A stretch of DNA of 64,000 bases from the NCBI RefSeq assembly GCF_000964005.1, contig NZ_JXYP01000006.1, forward strand, positions 62,001 to 126,000, given 5' to 3'. Positions 1 through 8,767 of this stretch are shown one piece after another. How positions within the stretch are numbered: the first letter of the stretch is position 1; every line of letters begins with the position of its first letter. A program made the translations under genes and the position numbers. Under the pieces are notes generated by a model. That model worked only from the letters and a program-made list of their open reading frames with translations, was not told the origin of the DNA and did no database searches. The stretch is from Williamsia herbipolensis. Its GTDB lineage: Bacteria > Actinomycetota > Actinomycetes > Mycobacteriales > Mycobacteriaceae.

Positions 1-16
1 ACCGCACCCACCCTCC

Positions 17-580
17 CTATCGCGCGACGGCCCAGGCCCGGGTGGTCGCCAGGGTCCGGTCGAGGGTGTCGTCGTCGATGAACCCCTGCGTGCGGGCCGA
101 GAACAGACCGTTGATCGCGGCCCAGCTCGCGATGGTGCGGTCGAGGTCGTCGTGCTCGCCCACCGCCCGGACGAGCATCGCCGCGATGCGCATCCGGATG
201 GCCGAGCGCGCCTCGTCGAACTTGGCGTCGGGTTCGAGGGCGTCGGTGAGGGCGATCAGCCGGAACGCCAGCTGGTCGTCGTCGCGGTGGAACCGCACGT
301 AGGCGTCGAACACGGCGCCCGCCCGCTCGGCCAGGGTCGAGGCGGCGACGGCCTCGTCGAGGATGTGTTCGTTGGCCGCGACCGCCTGATCGGCGAGCGC
401 GAGGTAGATGTCCTGCTTGCCGCCGGGGAAGTTCGCGTAGATGGAGCTGACCGCGACGTCGGCCGCGGCCGCGATCTCGGTGATCGTGGCCGCCTGGTAG
501 CCGCGTTCCTCGAACAGCGTGCGCGCGGCGGTGCACACCGCGGTGATGGTGCGACGTCGTCGTCGGTCGAGATCGGCCAT
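17..580 (-). CDS. TetR/AcrR family transcriptional regulator
   Basis: A 187-aa DNA-binding regulator. The N-terminal 50 residues hold a typical TetR helix-turn-helix (TITEIAAAADVAVSSIYANF) and the rest is an all-helical ligand/dimer domain with no recognisable effector class. I place the start at the ATG at 580, not the ATG at 616, because a TACGGT -10 box lies 7 nt upstream and fits a leaderless transcript. It is divergent from the SDR gene at 655, and palindromes at 600-621 sit between the two promoters, so it probably represses itself and that oxidoreductase. The ligand cannot be deduced. Confidence 0.85.
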   Translation of the reverse strand: MADLDRRRRRTITAVCTAARTLFEERGYQAATITEIAAAADVAVSSIYANFPGGKQDIYLALADQAVAANEHILDEAVAASTLAERAGAVFDAYVRFHRDDDQLAFRLIALTDALEPDAKFDEARSAIRMRIAAMLVRAVGEHDDLDRTIASWAAINGLFSARTQGFIDDDTLDRTLATTRAWAVAR

Positions 581-587
581 GGGTGGA

Positions 588-593
588 ACCGTA
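588..593 (-). promoter_or_regulatory. -10 box TACGGT for TetR gene
   Basis: TACGGT on the minus strand ends 7 nt before the ATG at 580, which suggests leaderless transcription of the TetR gene. Confidence 0.45.
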
Positions 594-599
594 ACGCCA

Positions 600-621
600 T
601 TCCGATAACGGAACATCGTTC
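600..621. promoter_or_regulatory. Overlapping palindromes, putative TetR operator
   Basis: TTCCGATAACGGAA (600-613; arms TTCCG/CGGAA) overlaps GAACATCGTTC (611-621; arms GAAC/GTTC). Both lie between the two divergent -10 boxes, where a bound repressor would block both promoters. Assignment to the adjacent TetR protein is inference. Confidence 0.5.
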
Positions 622-642
622 TCTGTGGGATCGATCACCTGC

Positions 643-648
643 TAGAAA
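643..648 (+). promoter_or_regulatory. -10 box TAGAAA for SDR gene
   Basis: TAGAAA lies exactly 6 nt before the ATG at 655, consistent with a leaderless mRNA. No Shine-Dalgarno sequence is visible. Confidence 0.5.
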
Positions 649-654
649 GCTCTC

Positions 655-1452
655 ATGGCCCCGAAAAGCGTGTTCATCACCGGCGCTGCTGCCGGCATCG
701 GTCGTAAGACGGCCCTGTCCTTCGCCCGCAAGGGCTACATCGTCGGTGCGTACGACATCGACGAGGCGGGGCTCAAGACCCTGTCCGACGAGATCGAGGA
801 TCTGGGTGCGACCCCGGTCATCGGCCACCTCGACGTCACCGACGCCGAAGAGTTCGCCGAGCGGCTCGCCGAGTTCACCTCGAAGACCGGCGGCAAGCTC
901 GACGTGATGCTCAACAACGCGGGCATCCTCATCGCCGGCCGCTTCGAGCAGCTCAAGGTCTCCACGCTGCACAAGGAGATCGACATCAACACCAAGGGCG
1001 TGGTCAACGGCCTGCACGCGGCGTTCCCGTACCTCAAGGCCACCAAGCGGTCGGTCGCGATCAACCTCGCGTCGGCGTCGGCGATCTACGGTCAGGCCGA
1101 GCTGGCCAACTACAGCGCGACCAAGCACTTCGTCCGCGCGATCACCGAGGCCCTCGACATCGAGTGGTCGAGCTACGGCATCCGCGTCGTCGCCATCTGG
1201 CCGCTCTACGTGCAGACGGCGATGACCGCCAACATCAAGACCGGCACCACCGATTCCCTGGGCATCAAGCTCGGGCCCCAGGACGTCGCTGACCGCATCA
1301 TCGCCGCGGCCGAGCCCAACCTGTTCAGCAAGCTGATCCACCAGGTGCACTACAACGTCGGGACACAGACCCGCTTGATGGCCGCCGGCTCGCGCTTCTC
1401 GCCGGTGTACCTCACGCGTCTGGTCAACAAGCGCCTCGCCGGGAGTCACTGA
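655..1452 (+). CDS. Short-chain dehydrogenase/reductase (SDR)
   Basis: A 265-aa classical SDR, an NAD(P)-dependent alcohol/ketone oxidoreductase. It shows the cofactor motif TGAAAGIG near residues 10-17, the NNAG structural motif near 90, and the catalytic YSATK near 150 preceded by a serine-rich stretch (NLASASA). The substrate is unknown. It is divergent from a TetR gene with an operator-like palindrome between them, so it is probably repressed until a substrate appears. A strong terminator follows at 1492. Confidence 0.9.
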   Translation: MAPKSVFITGAAAGIGRKTALSFARKGYIVGAYDIDEAGLKTLSDEIEDLGATPVIGHLDVTDAEEFAERLAEFTSKTGGKLDVMLNNAGILIAGRFEQLKVSTLHKEIDINTKGVVNGLHAAFPYLKATKRSVAINLASASAIYGQAELANYSATKHFVRAITEALDIEWSSYGIRVVAIWPLYVQTAMTANIKTGTTDSLGIKLGPQDVADRIIAAAEPNLFSKLIHQVHYNVGTQTRLMAAGSRFSPVYLTRLVNKRLAGSH

Positions 1453-1491
1453 CACCCGCCGTCTCCCTCGCCAGACGACTGAGATCTACCT

Positions 1492-1546
1492 CTGAGCGGA
1501 TCGGCATCGCCCTGTGCGGCATGCCGGTCCGCTCAGCGGCTTTTTT
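1492..1546 (+). terminator. Rho-independent terminator after SDR
   Basis: Inverted repeat CTGAGCGGA (1492-1500) and TCCGCTCAG (1528-1536), 9 bp perfect, followed within 5 nt by a run of six T (1541-1546). The convergent rnhA gene ends at 1555, so the hairpin also insulates that gene. Confidence 0.85.
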
Positions 1547-1554
1547 GGTCACTG

Positions 1555-2070
1555 TCAGAACAGGGTCACCGGTTCGGCGATCTCGGCGGGACGGTGATTG
1601 GCCGACGCACGGCCGCTGGTCTGCGCCTCGCGTGCGGCGACACCGGCGAGTTGATCGGCCATCTCGTTGAACTCGTTGCCCATGTGGCCGCGCACCCAGC
1701 GGAAGCGCACCGGGCCGGTACGGCCGGTGATCGCGGCGTCGATGGCCTGCACGAGGTCGAGGTTGCGCACCGGCGAGCCCGAGGCGGTCCGCCATCCCTT
1801 GCGCTTCCAGCCGGGGAGCCACTCCGACGAGCATTTGATGCCGTACTGCGAATCCGACTCCACCATCAGCGGTTCCGGACCGGGATGCGCGGTGATGGCC
1901 TCGAGGATCGCGTGCAGTTCGGCGGTCTGATTCGTGCCCGACGGCGCCCCGCCGCTGGCCGTGGGACCGGTGTGGTCGACCCAGGCCCACCCGATGGCTC
2001 CGCCCGGATTCTTCAGACACGACCCGTCGGTACTCACGATGATCACGGGACGCGAGTCTACGGTCGGCAC
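1555..2070 (-). CDS. rnhA: Ribonuclease HI
   Basis: Cleaves the RNA strand of RNA-DNA hybrids (R-loops, primers). At 171 aa it is about the usual single-domain length. All active-site carboxylates are visible: Asp in STDGS near residue 14, Glu in QTAELHAIL near 50, Asp in ESDSQY near 72, and the last Asp in NEMADQL near 140. The substrate-handling segment RGHMGN is also present. The C-terminal ~25 residues are a low-complexity tail. It is monocistronic and convergent with the SDR gene. The start is less certain than the family assignment. Confidence 0.9.
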   Translation of the reverse strand: MPTVDSRPVIIVSTDGSCLKNPGGAIGWAWVDHTGPTASGGAPSGTNQTAELHAILEAITAHPGPEPLMVESDSQYGIKCSSEWLPGWKRKGWRTASGSPVRNLDLVQAIDAAITGRTGPVRFRWVRGHMGNEFNEMADQLAGVAAREAQTSGRASANHRPAEIAEPVTLF

Positions 2071-2142
2071 GCGACATCGCCGGGCAGGCGCGACGCCGCT
2101 CCGGATCGATCGATGCGAACGAGTGCACGGTCGAGGGATGGT

Positions 2143-2148
2143 TAGGGT
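2143..2148 (+). promoter_or_regulatory. -10 box TAGGGT for oxidoreductase gene
   Basis: TAGGGT stands 6 nt before the ATG at 2155, a leaderless arrangement. Confidence 0.5.
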
Positions 2149-2154
2149 TGCGAC

Positions 2155-3156
2155 ATGAGCTCCTTCTCGGCCCGCGTGGCCCGCGAATCCGACGGCACGG
2201 TCTCACTGACCACCGAGACCGTCGACGAGTCGTTCCTGCCCGAGGGCGACGTGACCATCGACGTCGCGTACTCGTCGGTGAACTACAAGGACGCACTGGC
2301 GATCACGCCGGGTGCGAGTGTGGTCCGCAACTACCCGATCGTTCCCGGTATCGATCTCGCCGGCACCGTGCGGGAGTCGGCGAGCCCCGACTTCGCCGCC
2401 GGCGATCCTGTCGTCGTGCACGGGTACCAGACCGGGGTGTCGCGCCACGGTGGCTACGCCGAGCGCACGCGGGTTCCCGCCGAGCAGGTCGTCGCCCTCG
2501 GTGACGGTCTGACCCCGCGCCAGGCCGCGACCATCGGTACCGCGGGATTCACCGCGGCGCTGAGCGTCGCCGCCCTCCTGCGACACGGGGTCACCCCCGA
2601 CGACGGTCCGATCCTCGTCACGGGTGCGACCGGCGGTGTCGGTTCGGTTGCCGTCGATCTGCTGGCCGGTGCCGGTTTCGAGGTCGTCGCGTCCACGGGC
2701 AAGAACGACAAGCGCGACCTCCTGATCGCGCTCGGAGCGTCGGAGGTCATCGGTCGTGTCCCGGAGGACCCCGAGGCCAAGATCCGTCCGCTCGACAAGG
2801 CGCGCTGGGCCGGTGCCGTCGACTGCGTCGGCGGCAAGACGCTGGCCTGGGTGCTGTCGACCGTGCGGTACGGCGGCGCCGTCGCGGCCAGCGGCCTCAC
2901 CGGCGGGGTGTCGTTGCCCACCACCGTGATGCCCTTCATCCTGCGAGGCGTCGCCCTGCTGGGTATCGACTCCGTCGAGCTGCCGATCGCCGAGCGACGG
3001 GAGACGTGGGCGCGTCTGGCCGGTGACCTGCGCATCCGTCACCTCGACGACCTGACCGTCGAGGTCCCGGTGTCCGACGTCGACGCCGTGCTCGCCGAGA
3101 TCGCGAATGGTGGCCGCACCGGTCGCACTGTGGTGGCCGTCGCCGGCGGCTTCTGA
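2155..3156 (+). CDS. Medium-chain quinone oxidoreductase, YhdH/AcuI family
   Basis: A 333-aa zinc-independent medium-chain reductase. The AcuI/YhdH family reduces acryloyl-CoA or quinone-like substrates with NADPH. Visible features are the N-terminal GroES-like fold with SSVNYKDALA near residue 40 (the YhdH signature), and a Rossmann motif VTGATGGVGSVAV near 155. The zinc-ligand cysteines of alcohol dehydrogenases are absent. Apparently a single-gene leaderless unit. The physiological substrate cannot be read from the sequence. Confidence 0.85.
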   Translation: MSSFSARVARESDGTVSLTTETVDESFLPEGDVTIDVAYSSVNYKDALAITPGASVVRNYPIVPGIDLAGTVRESASPDFAAGDPVVVHGYQTGVSRHGGYAERTRVPAEQVVALGDGLTPRQAATIGTAGFTAALSVAALLRHGVTPDDGPILVTGATGGVGSVAVDLLAGAGFEVVASTGKNDKRDLLIALGASEVIGRVPEDPEAKIRPLDKARWAGAVDCVGGKTLAWVLSTVRYGGAVAASGLTGGVSLPTTVMPFILRGVALLGIDSVELPIAERRETWARLAGDLRIRHLDDLTVEVPVSDVDAVLAEIANGGRTGRTVVAVAGGF

Positions 3157-3220
3157 GCCACTACAGCGGGTCGCACGGGCGTACGGTCGAAACCGGGTTC
3201 GTGCAGTTGGGAGGCTCCGC

Positions 3221-3523
3221 ATGCAGGTCTTGTCGAGGCGACGGGCGATCTTTCACGACGTCTGTGGGACCGCGATGTCGCGCTCGCAGACCGACAGCGC
3301 CGCGAGACAAGCGCGACGCGCTGCGCGAGACGCGCAGGAATCACTGACCCTCACCGCGCGGCGACAGTACCGGCGGTATCGGGCGCAGGCGGGTGATGTG
3401 TTCCTCGACTGGCCGCGATGGCAAGGCTTCTACCTCGAGGCGTATCACCGCACCTCGCCGGACCTCGCCGAGAAGAATCAATGGGGTGGGATGCCGCCGG
3501 GCTCGTTCGGCGGCACGTTCTGA
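3221..3523 (+). CDS. Small basic protein of unknown function
   Basis: A 100-aa open frame that I do not recognise. The ATG at 3221 is chosen because GGGAGG lies 7-9 nt upstream. A later ATG at 3275 is possible. The first half is rich in Arg, Ala and Gln (a likely helix with many basic residues), and the second half has a Trp/Tyr-rich stretch (FLDWPRWQGFYLEAYHR). There is no signal peptide or membrane segment. It sits between two leaderless genes on the same strand. It could be a lineage-specific protein or a spurious ORF. Confidence 0.45.
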   Translation: MQVLSRRRAIFHDVCGTAMSRSQTDSAARQARRAARDAQESLTLTARRQYRRYRAQAGDVFLDWPRWQGFYLEAYHRTSPDLAEKNQWGGMPPGSFGGTF

Positions 3524-3549
3524 CGGGACCCACCCGTGGCAACCGTGGT

Positions 3550-3555
3550 TAGCCT
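3550..3555 (+). promoter_or_regulatory. -10 box TAGCCT for selO
   Basis: TAGCCT is 6 nt before the ATG at 3562, a leaderless arrangement. Confidence 0.5.
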
Positions 3556-3561
3556 GGTCGT

Positions 3562-5052
3562 ATGACGTCATCGGCCGCCACGTCGACCCTGTTCACTCTC
3601 GAGAACACCTTCGCCCGCGATCTCGAGGGCATGTTCGTGCCCTTCGTCGGCGAGCATGCACCCGACCCGCGTGTACTGGTGGTCAACACCGACCTCGCCG
3701 AGGAACTGGGCCTCGACCCCGAGGCACTGCACACCGCCGAGGCCGCGCAGATCCTGTCGGGATCGACACCGCCCGCGGGCGCGACCACCATCGCGATGGC
3801 CTACTCCGGACACCAGTTCGGGGGCTATCAACCGCTCCTCGGTGACGGCCGCGCGATGCTGCTCGGCGAACTCGTCGACGCCGACGGCGCGCGTCGGGAT
3901 CTGCACCTCAAGGGCTCCGGCCGGACCCGCTTCGCCCGCGGTGGCGACGGCCGCGCCGCGATCGGCCCGATGCTGCGCGAATACCTCATCTCCGAAGCCA
4001 TGCACGCGCTCGGCATCCCGACCACCCGCGCGCTCGCGGTCACCGCGACCGGGCAGACGATCATGCGCGACGCCCCCGAGCCGGGCGCGGTGCTGGCCCG
4101 CGTCGCGTCGAGCCACATACGGGTCGGCAGCTTCGAGTTCGCGCTCCGGCAGGGCGACCCCCTGCAGCCGTTGGCCGATTACGCGATCGCGCGCCACCAC
4201 CCCGACCTCGTCGGCGCCGACGACCGCTACCTGCGGTTCTTCGAGGCCGTCGTCGAGAAGCAGGCCGCACTGGTGGCGCAGTGGATGGCCGTCGGGTTCA
4301 TCCACGGCGTGCTCAACACCGACAACACCACAATCTCCGGCGAGACCATCGACTACGGGCCGTGCGCGTTCATGGACGCCTACGACCCGGCCACCGTGTT
4401 CAGCTCGATCGACGTCCAGGGTCGCTACGCCTACACCAACCAACCCCCGGTCATCGGATGGAATCTCGCCCGCTTCGCCGAGTCGCTCATCCCACTCGTC
4501 GCAGCTCAGATCAGCGCCGATCCCGATAAGCCCGACACCGACGCGGCGATCGCGGCACTCACCGGGGTGCTCGGGACCTTCCTCGACCGCCACGACGCGC
4601 ACCTCGCACGCCACTTCGCGGCGAAAATCGGCCTCGCCGAGCCCGATTCGGCCCTGATCGATGACCTTCAGACCGTGATGCGTGAGCACCGCCCCGACTT
4701 CACCGGCACGTTCCGGGCTCTCGCCGAGGAGCTGCGCGGAAACTCCCGCCCCCTCGACGACCTGATCCCACGCGACGCCATCGCGCCATGGCTCGACCGG
4801 TGGCGCGCCGCGCTCCCCGAGGCGGAGGAGGCCACCGCCGCGGCGATGGATCGCGTCAACCCGATCTACATCCCGCGAAACCATCTCGTGGACATCGCGT
4901 TACGCGCCGCCACCGAGGGAGACCTCGAGAAGTTCGAGGTGCTGTTGCGTGTGATCACGCGACCGTTCGACGCCGACCCCGCCCTGGGTGCCTACGCGCA
5001 ACCGGCGCCGGACGACTTCGGTGCCGGCTTCCAGACCTTCTGCGGCACCTGA
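3562..5052 (+). CDS. selO: SelO-family protein adenylyltransferase (YdiU)
   Basis: SelO is a pseudokinase-fold enzyme that transfers AMP to Ser/Thr/Tyr of target proteins, linked in other bacteria to oxidative stress. The 496-aa length matches the family. Recognisable blocks are HQFGGYQPLLGDGRA (residues ~84-98), the nucleotide-binding KGSGRTRFARGGDGRA, and HGVLNTDNTTISG with DYGPCAFMDAYDP near residues 250-275, which carry the metal/catalytic residues. It ends in TFCGT; the Cys lies where eukaryotic homologues place a redox-active C-terminal Cys/Sec. Monocistronic. Confidence 0.93.
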   Translation: MTSSAATSTLFTLENTFARDLEGMFVPFVGEHAPDPRVLVVNTDLAEELGLDPEALHTAEAAQILSGSTPPAGATTIAMAYSGHQFGGYQPLLGDGRAMLLGELVDADGARRDLHLKGSGRTRFARGGDGRAAIGPMLREYLISEAMHALGIPTTRALAVTATGQTIMRDAPEPGAVLARVASSHIRVGSFEFALRQGDPLQPLADYAIARHHPDLVGADDRYLRFFEAVVEKQAALVAQWMAVGFIHGVLNTDNTTISGETIDYGPCAFMDAYDPATVFSSIDVQGRYAYTNQPPVIGWNLARFAESLIPLVAAQISADPDKPDTDAAIAALTGVLGTFLDRHDAHLARHFAAKIGLAEPDSALIDDLQTVMREHRPDFTGTFRALAEELRGNSRPLDDLIPRDAIAPWLDRWRAALPEAEEATAAAMDRVNPIYIPRNHLVDIALRAATEGDLEKFEVLLRVITRPFDADPALGAYAQPAPDDFGAGFQTFCGT

Positions 5053-5058
5053 ACCCGG

Positions 5059-6588
5059 TCATCGCTCGAGCGCATACCGCGCGGCGTTGTGGCCGGGGAT
5101 GCCGCTGACACCTCCGCCACGTCGCGCGCCGGCGCCGCAGATCGTGAGCCGGGGGTGGCGGGTCTCGACACCCCACGTGCCGATCTCGGCGTCGGTCTCG
5201 GCCCACGGCCACTGCAGCGACCGGTGGAAGATGTTGCCCCCGGGTAGCCCGACCGACTCCTGCAGGTCGAGCGGCGACCTCGCCTCGATGCACGGGACGC
5301 CGTTCGTGTCGACGGCGATGACGTCACGGATCGGTTCGGCGAGGACCGCATCGAGCGACGCCAGCGTGGCCTCGACAGCACGGTCGCGTGCCCCCGGCGA
5401 GACGAAGAGGTCCGGCGGCATGTGCAGTCCGAACAGCGTCAGGGTGTGCATGTCGTCGAGTCCCGGGCCGAAGATGCTGCGGTCGGACAGTGTGTGGCAG
5501 TAGATCTCACAGGGCGGCACCCGCGGGATCCGACCGGCCGCGGCGTCGGCGAAGGCCGACTGGATCTGCTCGAAGCTCTCGTTGATGTGGAACGTCCCCG
5601 AGAACGCGGCGGCGGGATCGACGGTCGTGTCGCGCAGGCGGGGGAGGCGGGTCAGCAGCAGGTTGATCTTCAACTGCGCCCCTCGCGGTGCCGGTTCGGT
5701 GTCGATCGGCTCGTCCAGCATCGAGTTCAGCACGCTCGGTGCGCATCCCGCGTGCACCATCGCGCCGCGGGCCTCGCCACCGGCCCACGACACCACGCCG
5801 CTGTCGGGGTCGACCGCCTCGACGCGCACACCGGTGCGGATGTCCGCGCCGGCCGCGACAGCTGCTCGCGCCAGCGCTCCGCTGACCGCACCCATCCCGC
5901 CGATCGGGACGTCCCAGTCGCCCGAGCCGCCACCGATCAGGTGGTAGAGCAGGCAGATGTTCTGCCGCAGCGACGTGTCGTCCAAGTCGGTGAAGGTGCC
6001 GATGAGAGCGTCGGTCGCGACCACGCCGCGCACGGTGTCGTCGGTGAACGTCGAGGTGATGAGCTCGCCGATCGGCCGCTCCACGAGCGCCGACCACAGC
6101 TCGTCGTCGTCGACGAGTGACCGCATCTCCGATGCCGAGCGCAATGGCTCGGTCACCGTCGGGAACACGCGATGCGCCAGTCGACCCATGCGATCGTAGA
6201 ACCGTTGCCACGCAGCGTGATCGGCGTCCGACCCGGTGACGGTGGCGAAGGATCGGCGCGTGGCGTCGGTGTCGCCGTTGTCGACCAGCAGTCCTGTCCC
6301 GGGCTGTCCCGGAACCGGCGTGTAGGACGAGAAGCGTCGACGGACCAGGCGGACGTCGAGGTCGAGATCGGCGATGATCGATCGGGGCATCAGCGACACC
6401 AGGTACGAGTACCGCGACAACCGCGCATCGACACCGGGGAAAACCTGCGCCGAGATCGAGGCGCCACCAACGTGACCGGAGCGCTCCAGCACCAGTACCC
6501 GGCGTCCGGCGCGGGCCAGGTACGCGGCGGTGGTGAGCCCGTTGTGGCCGGCGCCGATGACGATGTCGTCGAAGGTCTGCACGCTCAC
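5059..6588 (-). CDS. FAD-dependent oxidoreductase, PYROXD2/phytoene-desaturase-like
   Basis: A 509-aa COG1233-type flavoprotein. The N-terminal dinucleotide-binding motif is GAGHNGLTTAAYLARAG, followed by a conserved Gly-rich GGASIS segment and SYLVSLMP, which resembles PYROXD2 more than true carotenoid desaturases. A C-terminal FAD-contact segment (GNIFHRSLQWPW and LTICGAGARRGGGVSG) is present. Substrate unknown; there are no carotenoid genes nearby. It starts with GTG at 6588, overlapping the stop of the upstream MFS gene by 4 nt (GTGA), which implies translational coupling. Confidence 0.8.
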   Translation of the reverse strand: MSVQTFDDIVIGAGHNGLTTAAYLARAGRRVLVLERSGHVGGASISAQVFPGVDARLSRYSYLVSLMPRSIIADLDLDVRLVRRRFSSYTPVPGQPGTGLLVDNGDTDATRRSFATVTGSDADHAAWQRFYDRMGRLAHRVFPTVTEPLRSASEMRSLVDDDELWSALVERPIGELITSTFTDDTVRGVVATDALIGTFTDLDDTSLRQNICLLYHLIGGGSGDWDVPIGGMGAVSGALARAAVAAGADIRTGVRVEAVDPDSGVVSWAGGEARGAMVHAGCAPSVLNSMLDEPIDTEPAPRGAQLKINLLLTRLPRLRDTTVDPAAAFSGTFHINESFEQIQSAFADAAAGRIPRVPPCEIYCHTLSDRSIFGPGLDDMHTLTLFGLHMPPDLFVSPGARDRAVEATLASLDAVLAEPIRDVIAVDTNGVPCIEARSPLDLQESVGLPGGNIFHRSLQWPWAETDAEIGTWGVETRHPRLTICGAGARRGGGVSGIPGHNAARYALER

Positions 6589-7847
6589 ACGCTAGCGGCG
6601 GCTCGGCGTTCGAGTCGGTCGAACGCACCCCACAGCGCGAGTCCGACCACGGCGGCGGCCAGACCGATCGCGCAGACGGCGAGCCATCCGGCGACGCCGT
6701 AGGCGACACCCGAGCACACCGATCCCGCGACCGCGCCCAGGAAGTAGGTGACCATGTAGGCCGTCGTCACACGACTGCGCGCCTCGGGTGCGAGTGCGTA
6801 GATCGCGGTCTGGTTCGACAGCTGCGAGGCCTGCACGCCGAGATCGAAGACCAGCAGCCCGATGATCAACGCCACCAGGGATTCTCCCGACCACCCGAGC
6901 GCGAACCAGCCGACGATGATGATCAGCCACGCCGAGGTGGTCGCCAGGCGCGACCGTCCACGATCGGCGAGGCGACCCACCAGGGGTGCGCCGGCCGCAC
7001 CGGCCACCCCGGCGAGGCCGAACAGCCCGATGGCGGTCTCGCTGAAGTGGTAGTGCTCGCCACGGGTCCCGGCCAGCAGGAACGCCACCGAGGTCCACAT
7101 GGCGCTGAAGCCGAACATGGTGAGGAAGCCGAGCAGCATCCGGTGTCGGAGCACGGCCTCGTCGCGGACCATCGTCGCGACCGAGAGCAGCAGCCGACCG
7201 TAGGGCTGTGTCGATCGCGGACCGTCCGACGGCGTCGAGGTGAACACCACGATCGCGAGCGCCAGCATCAGCGCACTGGTCACGAACAGCACGAGCCGCC
7301 ACCCGCCGAGACCGGCGATGAGTCCACTGACCACACGCGCCAGCAGGATGCCGATCAGCAGGCCGCTCATCACGGTCCCGACCACACGACCCCGCTCGTG
7401 GGGCGCGGCCAACGATGACGACCACGGCACCACGACCTGCGCGGTGCCCGCGAAGACACCGACCGCCAATGACGCCACCAGCAGCATCGGGAAGTTCGGC
7501 GCCAGGCCCGACACCAGCAGTGCGATCGCCGACGCCACCAGCAACGCAGGTGCGAACACGCGACGGTCGAGCCGATCGCCGAGGGGCACCAGCAACAGCA
7601 GGCCCGCGGCATAGCCGAGCTGGGGTGCGGTGACCACCAGGCTCGTGGTGGACGAGCTGATGTGGAAGTCGCCGCGGATCTCCTCCAGCAGAGGCTGCAG
7701 GCAGTAGATCGCCGAGACGGTCACACCTGCGGTGATCGCGAACACTGCGACCAGTGCGCGACTGATCCCGCGCTCGCCGGCGTCGGCCGTGGACGCGGTG
7801 ATGTCGGTGTCGGTCATGTCCCAACGCTGCGCGATGGGCTCGGGCAT
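6585..7847 (-). CDS. MFS transporter, drug/metabolite exporter type
   Basis: A 420-aa protein with about 12 predicted hydrophobic helices and the loop 2-3 signature (LVPLGDRLDRRVF, near residue 85), typical of the major facilitator superfamily. It is the first gene of a two-gene unit with the flavoprotein at 5059, overlapping by 4 nt. The pair may make and export, or take up and oxidise, the same compound; that is inference. An alternative ATG at 7817 (MTDTD...) is possible because neither start has a good ribosome-binding site. A palindrome upstream at 7887 may control it. Confidence 0.85.
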   Translation of the reverse strand: MPEPIAQRWDMTDTDITASTADAGERGISRALVAVFAITAGVTVSAIYCLQPLLEEIRGDFHISSSTTSLVVTAPQLGYAAGLLLLVPLGDRLDRRVFAPALLVASAIALLVSGLAPNFPMLLVASLAVGVFAGTAQVVVPWSSSLAAPHERGRVVGTVMSGLLIGILLARVVSGLIAGLGGWRLVLFVTSALMLALAIVVFTSTPSDGPRSTQPYGRLLLSVATMVRDEAVLRHRMLLGFLTMFGFSAMWTSVAFLLAGTRGEHYHFSETAIGLFGLAGVAGAAGAPLVGRLADRGRSRLATTSAWLIIIVGWFALGWSGESLVALIIGLLVFDLGVQASQLSNQTAIYALAPEARSRVTTAYMVTYFLGAVAGSVCSGVAYGVAGWLAVCAIGLAAAVVGLALWGAFDRLERRAAASV

Positions 7848-7883
7848 GTCGAATCGGCCGACATCGGTACCCCTTCAGAGGTA

Positions 7884-7905
7884 TTTGGATACGATGTATC
7901 CGAAA
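7884..7905. promoter_or_regulatory. Palindrome GGATAC-N3-GTATCC, putative operator
   Basis: GGATACGATGTATCC (7887-7901) has perfect 6-bp arms, extended by TTT/GAAA on the flanks. It lies between the divergent MFS gene and the hydrolase gene, as expected for a TetR- or GntR-type operator. No regulator gene is adjacent, so the binding protein is unknown. Confidence 0.5.
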
Positions 7906-7939
7906 CTAGCCCGACCCGCCTACGACGAGGATCCGACCC

Positions 7940-8767
7940 GTGGCAGACAGCTTCTCCTCCGACCCGCTCGCCGACCGGTTCCTCGAGGTCGACGGCATGT
8001 CGATGCGCTACCGGCGATCAGGAACCGGGACGACGCTGCTGTTGCTGCACGGGACGGCGTCGTCGCTCGAGCACGTCGACGGCGTCGTCGCTGGGCTCGG
8101 TCCGGGTATGGACATCATCCGACTCGACCTCCCGGGTTTCGGGATGACCGACCCCCATCCTCGTCGCGACTACCGGATCGCGGCCTACGTCGACGTGGTG
8201 ACCCGACTCCTCGACGCACTGGGGGTCGAGCTCTGCGCCGTGCTCGGCAACTCGCTGGGCGGCAACATCGCCTGGAATCTGGCGCTCGACCACCCCGACC
8301 GGGTCGGTGCACTGGTCCTGGTGAACGCCACGGGCTATCCGGAGAAGGAGCTGCCGACGGGAATGGCCCTGGCCCGCAGTCCCTGGATGCGTCCGATCCT
8401 GCGGCGGGCGATGCCACGGGGTGCGGTCGAGCGGAACCTCCGTGGTGCGGTCGGTCCGGGATCGACCATCGTCGACGACGCGATGGTCGACCGGGTCCAC
8501 GGCTTCTGGTCGCGCCCGGGGCATCGCGGAGCGTTCGTCGACCTCGTGAACACCGACCAGATCGACCGCACCGGGGAGCTCGCTCGGATCACCACGCCGA
8601 CACTGGTTCTCACCAGCGCGAGCATCCCGTCACACTTCGCCCGCGACATCCCGGGCGCGACCGAACGCGTCCATCCCGACGGCGGTCACCTCCTGCCGGA
8701 GGAACAACCGGACTGGGTGGCGCGCCACCTCGCGGCGTTCCTCGCCGATCACAGGTCGATGTCGTGA
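7940..8767 (+). CDS. Alpha/beta hydrolase
   Basis: A 275-aa serine hydrolase of the alpha/beta fold. The oxyanion region is LHGTASS near residue 37, the nucleophile elbow is GNSLGGN near 103, and a late His lies in DGGHLLPEEQ. The ordering matches C-C bond hydrolases and esterases such as those of meta-cleavage pathways, but the substrate is unresolved. It starts with GTG at 7940 and ends in a 4-nt overlap with the amidohydrolase at 8764, so the two are translated together. Confidence 0.85.
   Translation: MADSFSSDPLADRFLEVDGMSMRYRRSGTGTTLLLLHGTASSLEHVDGVVAGLGPGMDIIRLDLPGFGMTDPHPRRDYRIAAYVDVVTRLLDALGVELCAVLGNSLGGNIAWNLALDHPDRVGALVLVNATGYPEKELPTGMALARSPWMRPILRRAMPRGAVERNLRGAVGPGSTIVDDAMVDRVHGFWSRPGHRGAFVDLVNTDQIDRTGELARITTPTLVLTSASIPSHFARDIPGATERVHPDGGHLLPEEQPDWVARHLAAFLADHRSMS

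Noticed and set aside
7732-8763. Long open frame continuing upstream of the amidohydrolase
   Set aside because: It is the out-of-frame shadow of the alpha/beta hydrolase at 7940. The amidohydrolase is coupled to that gene by a GTGA overlap at 8764.
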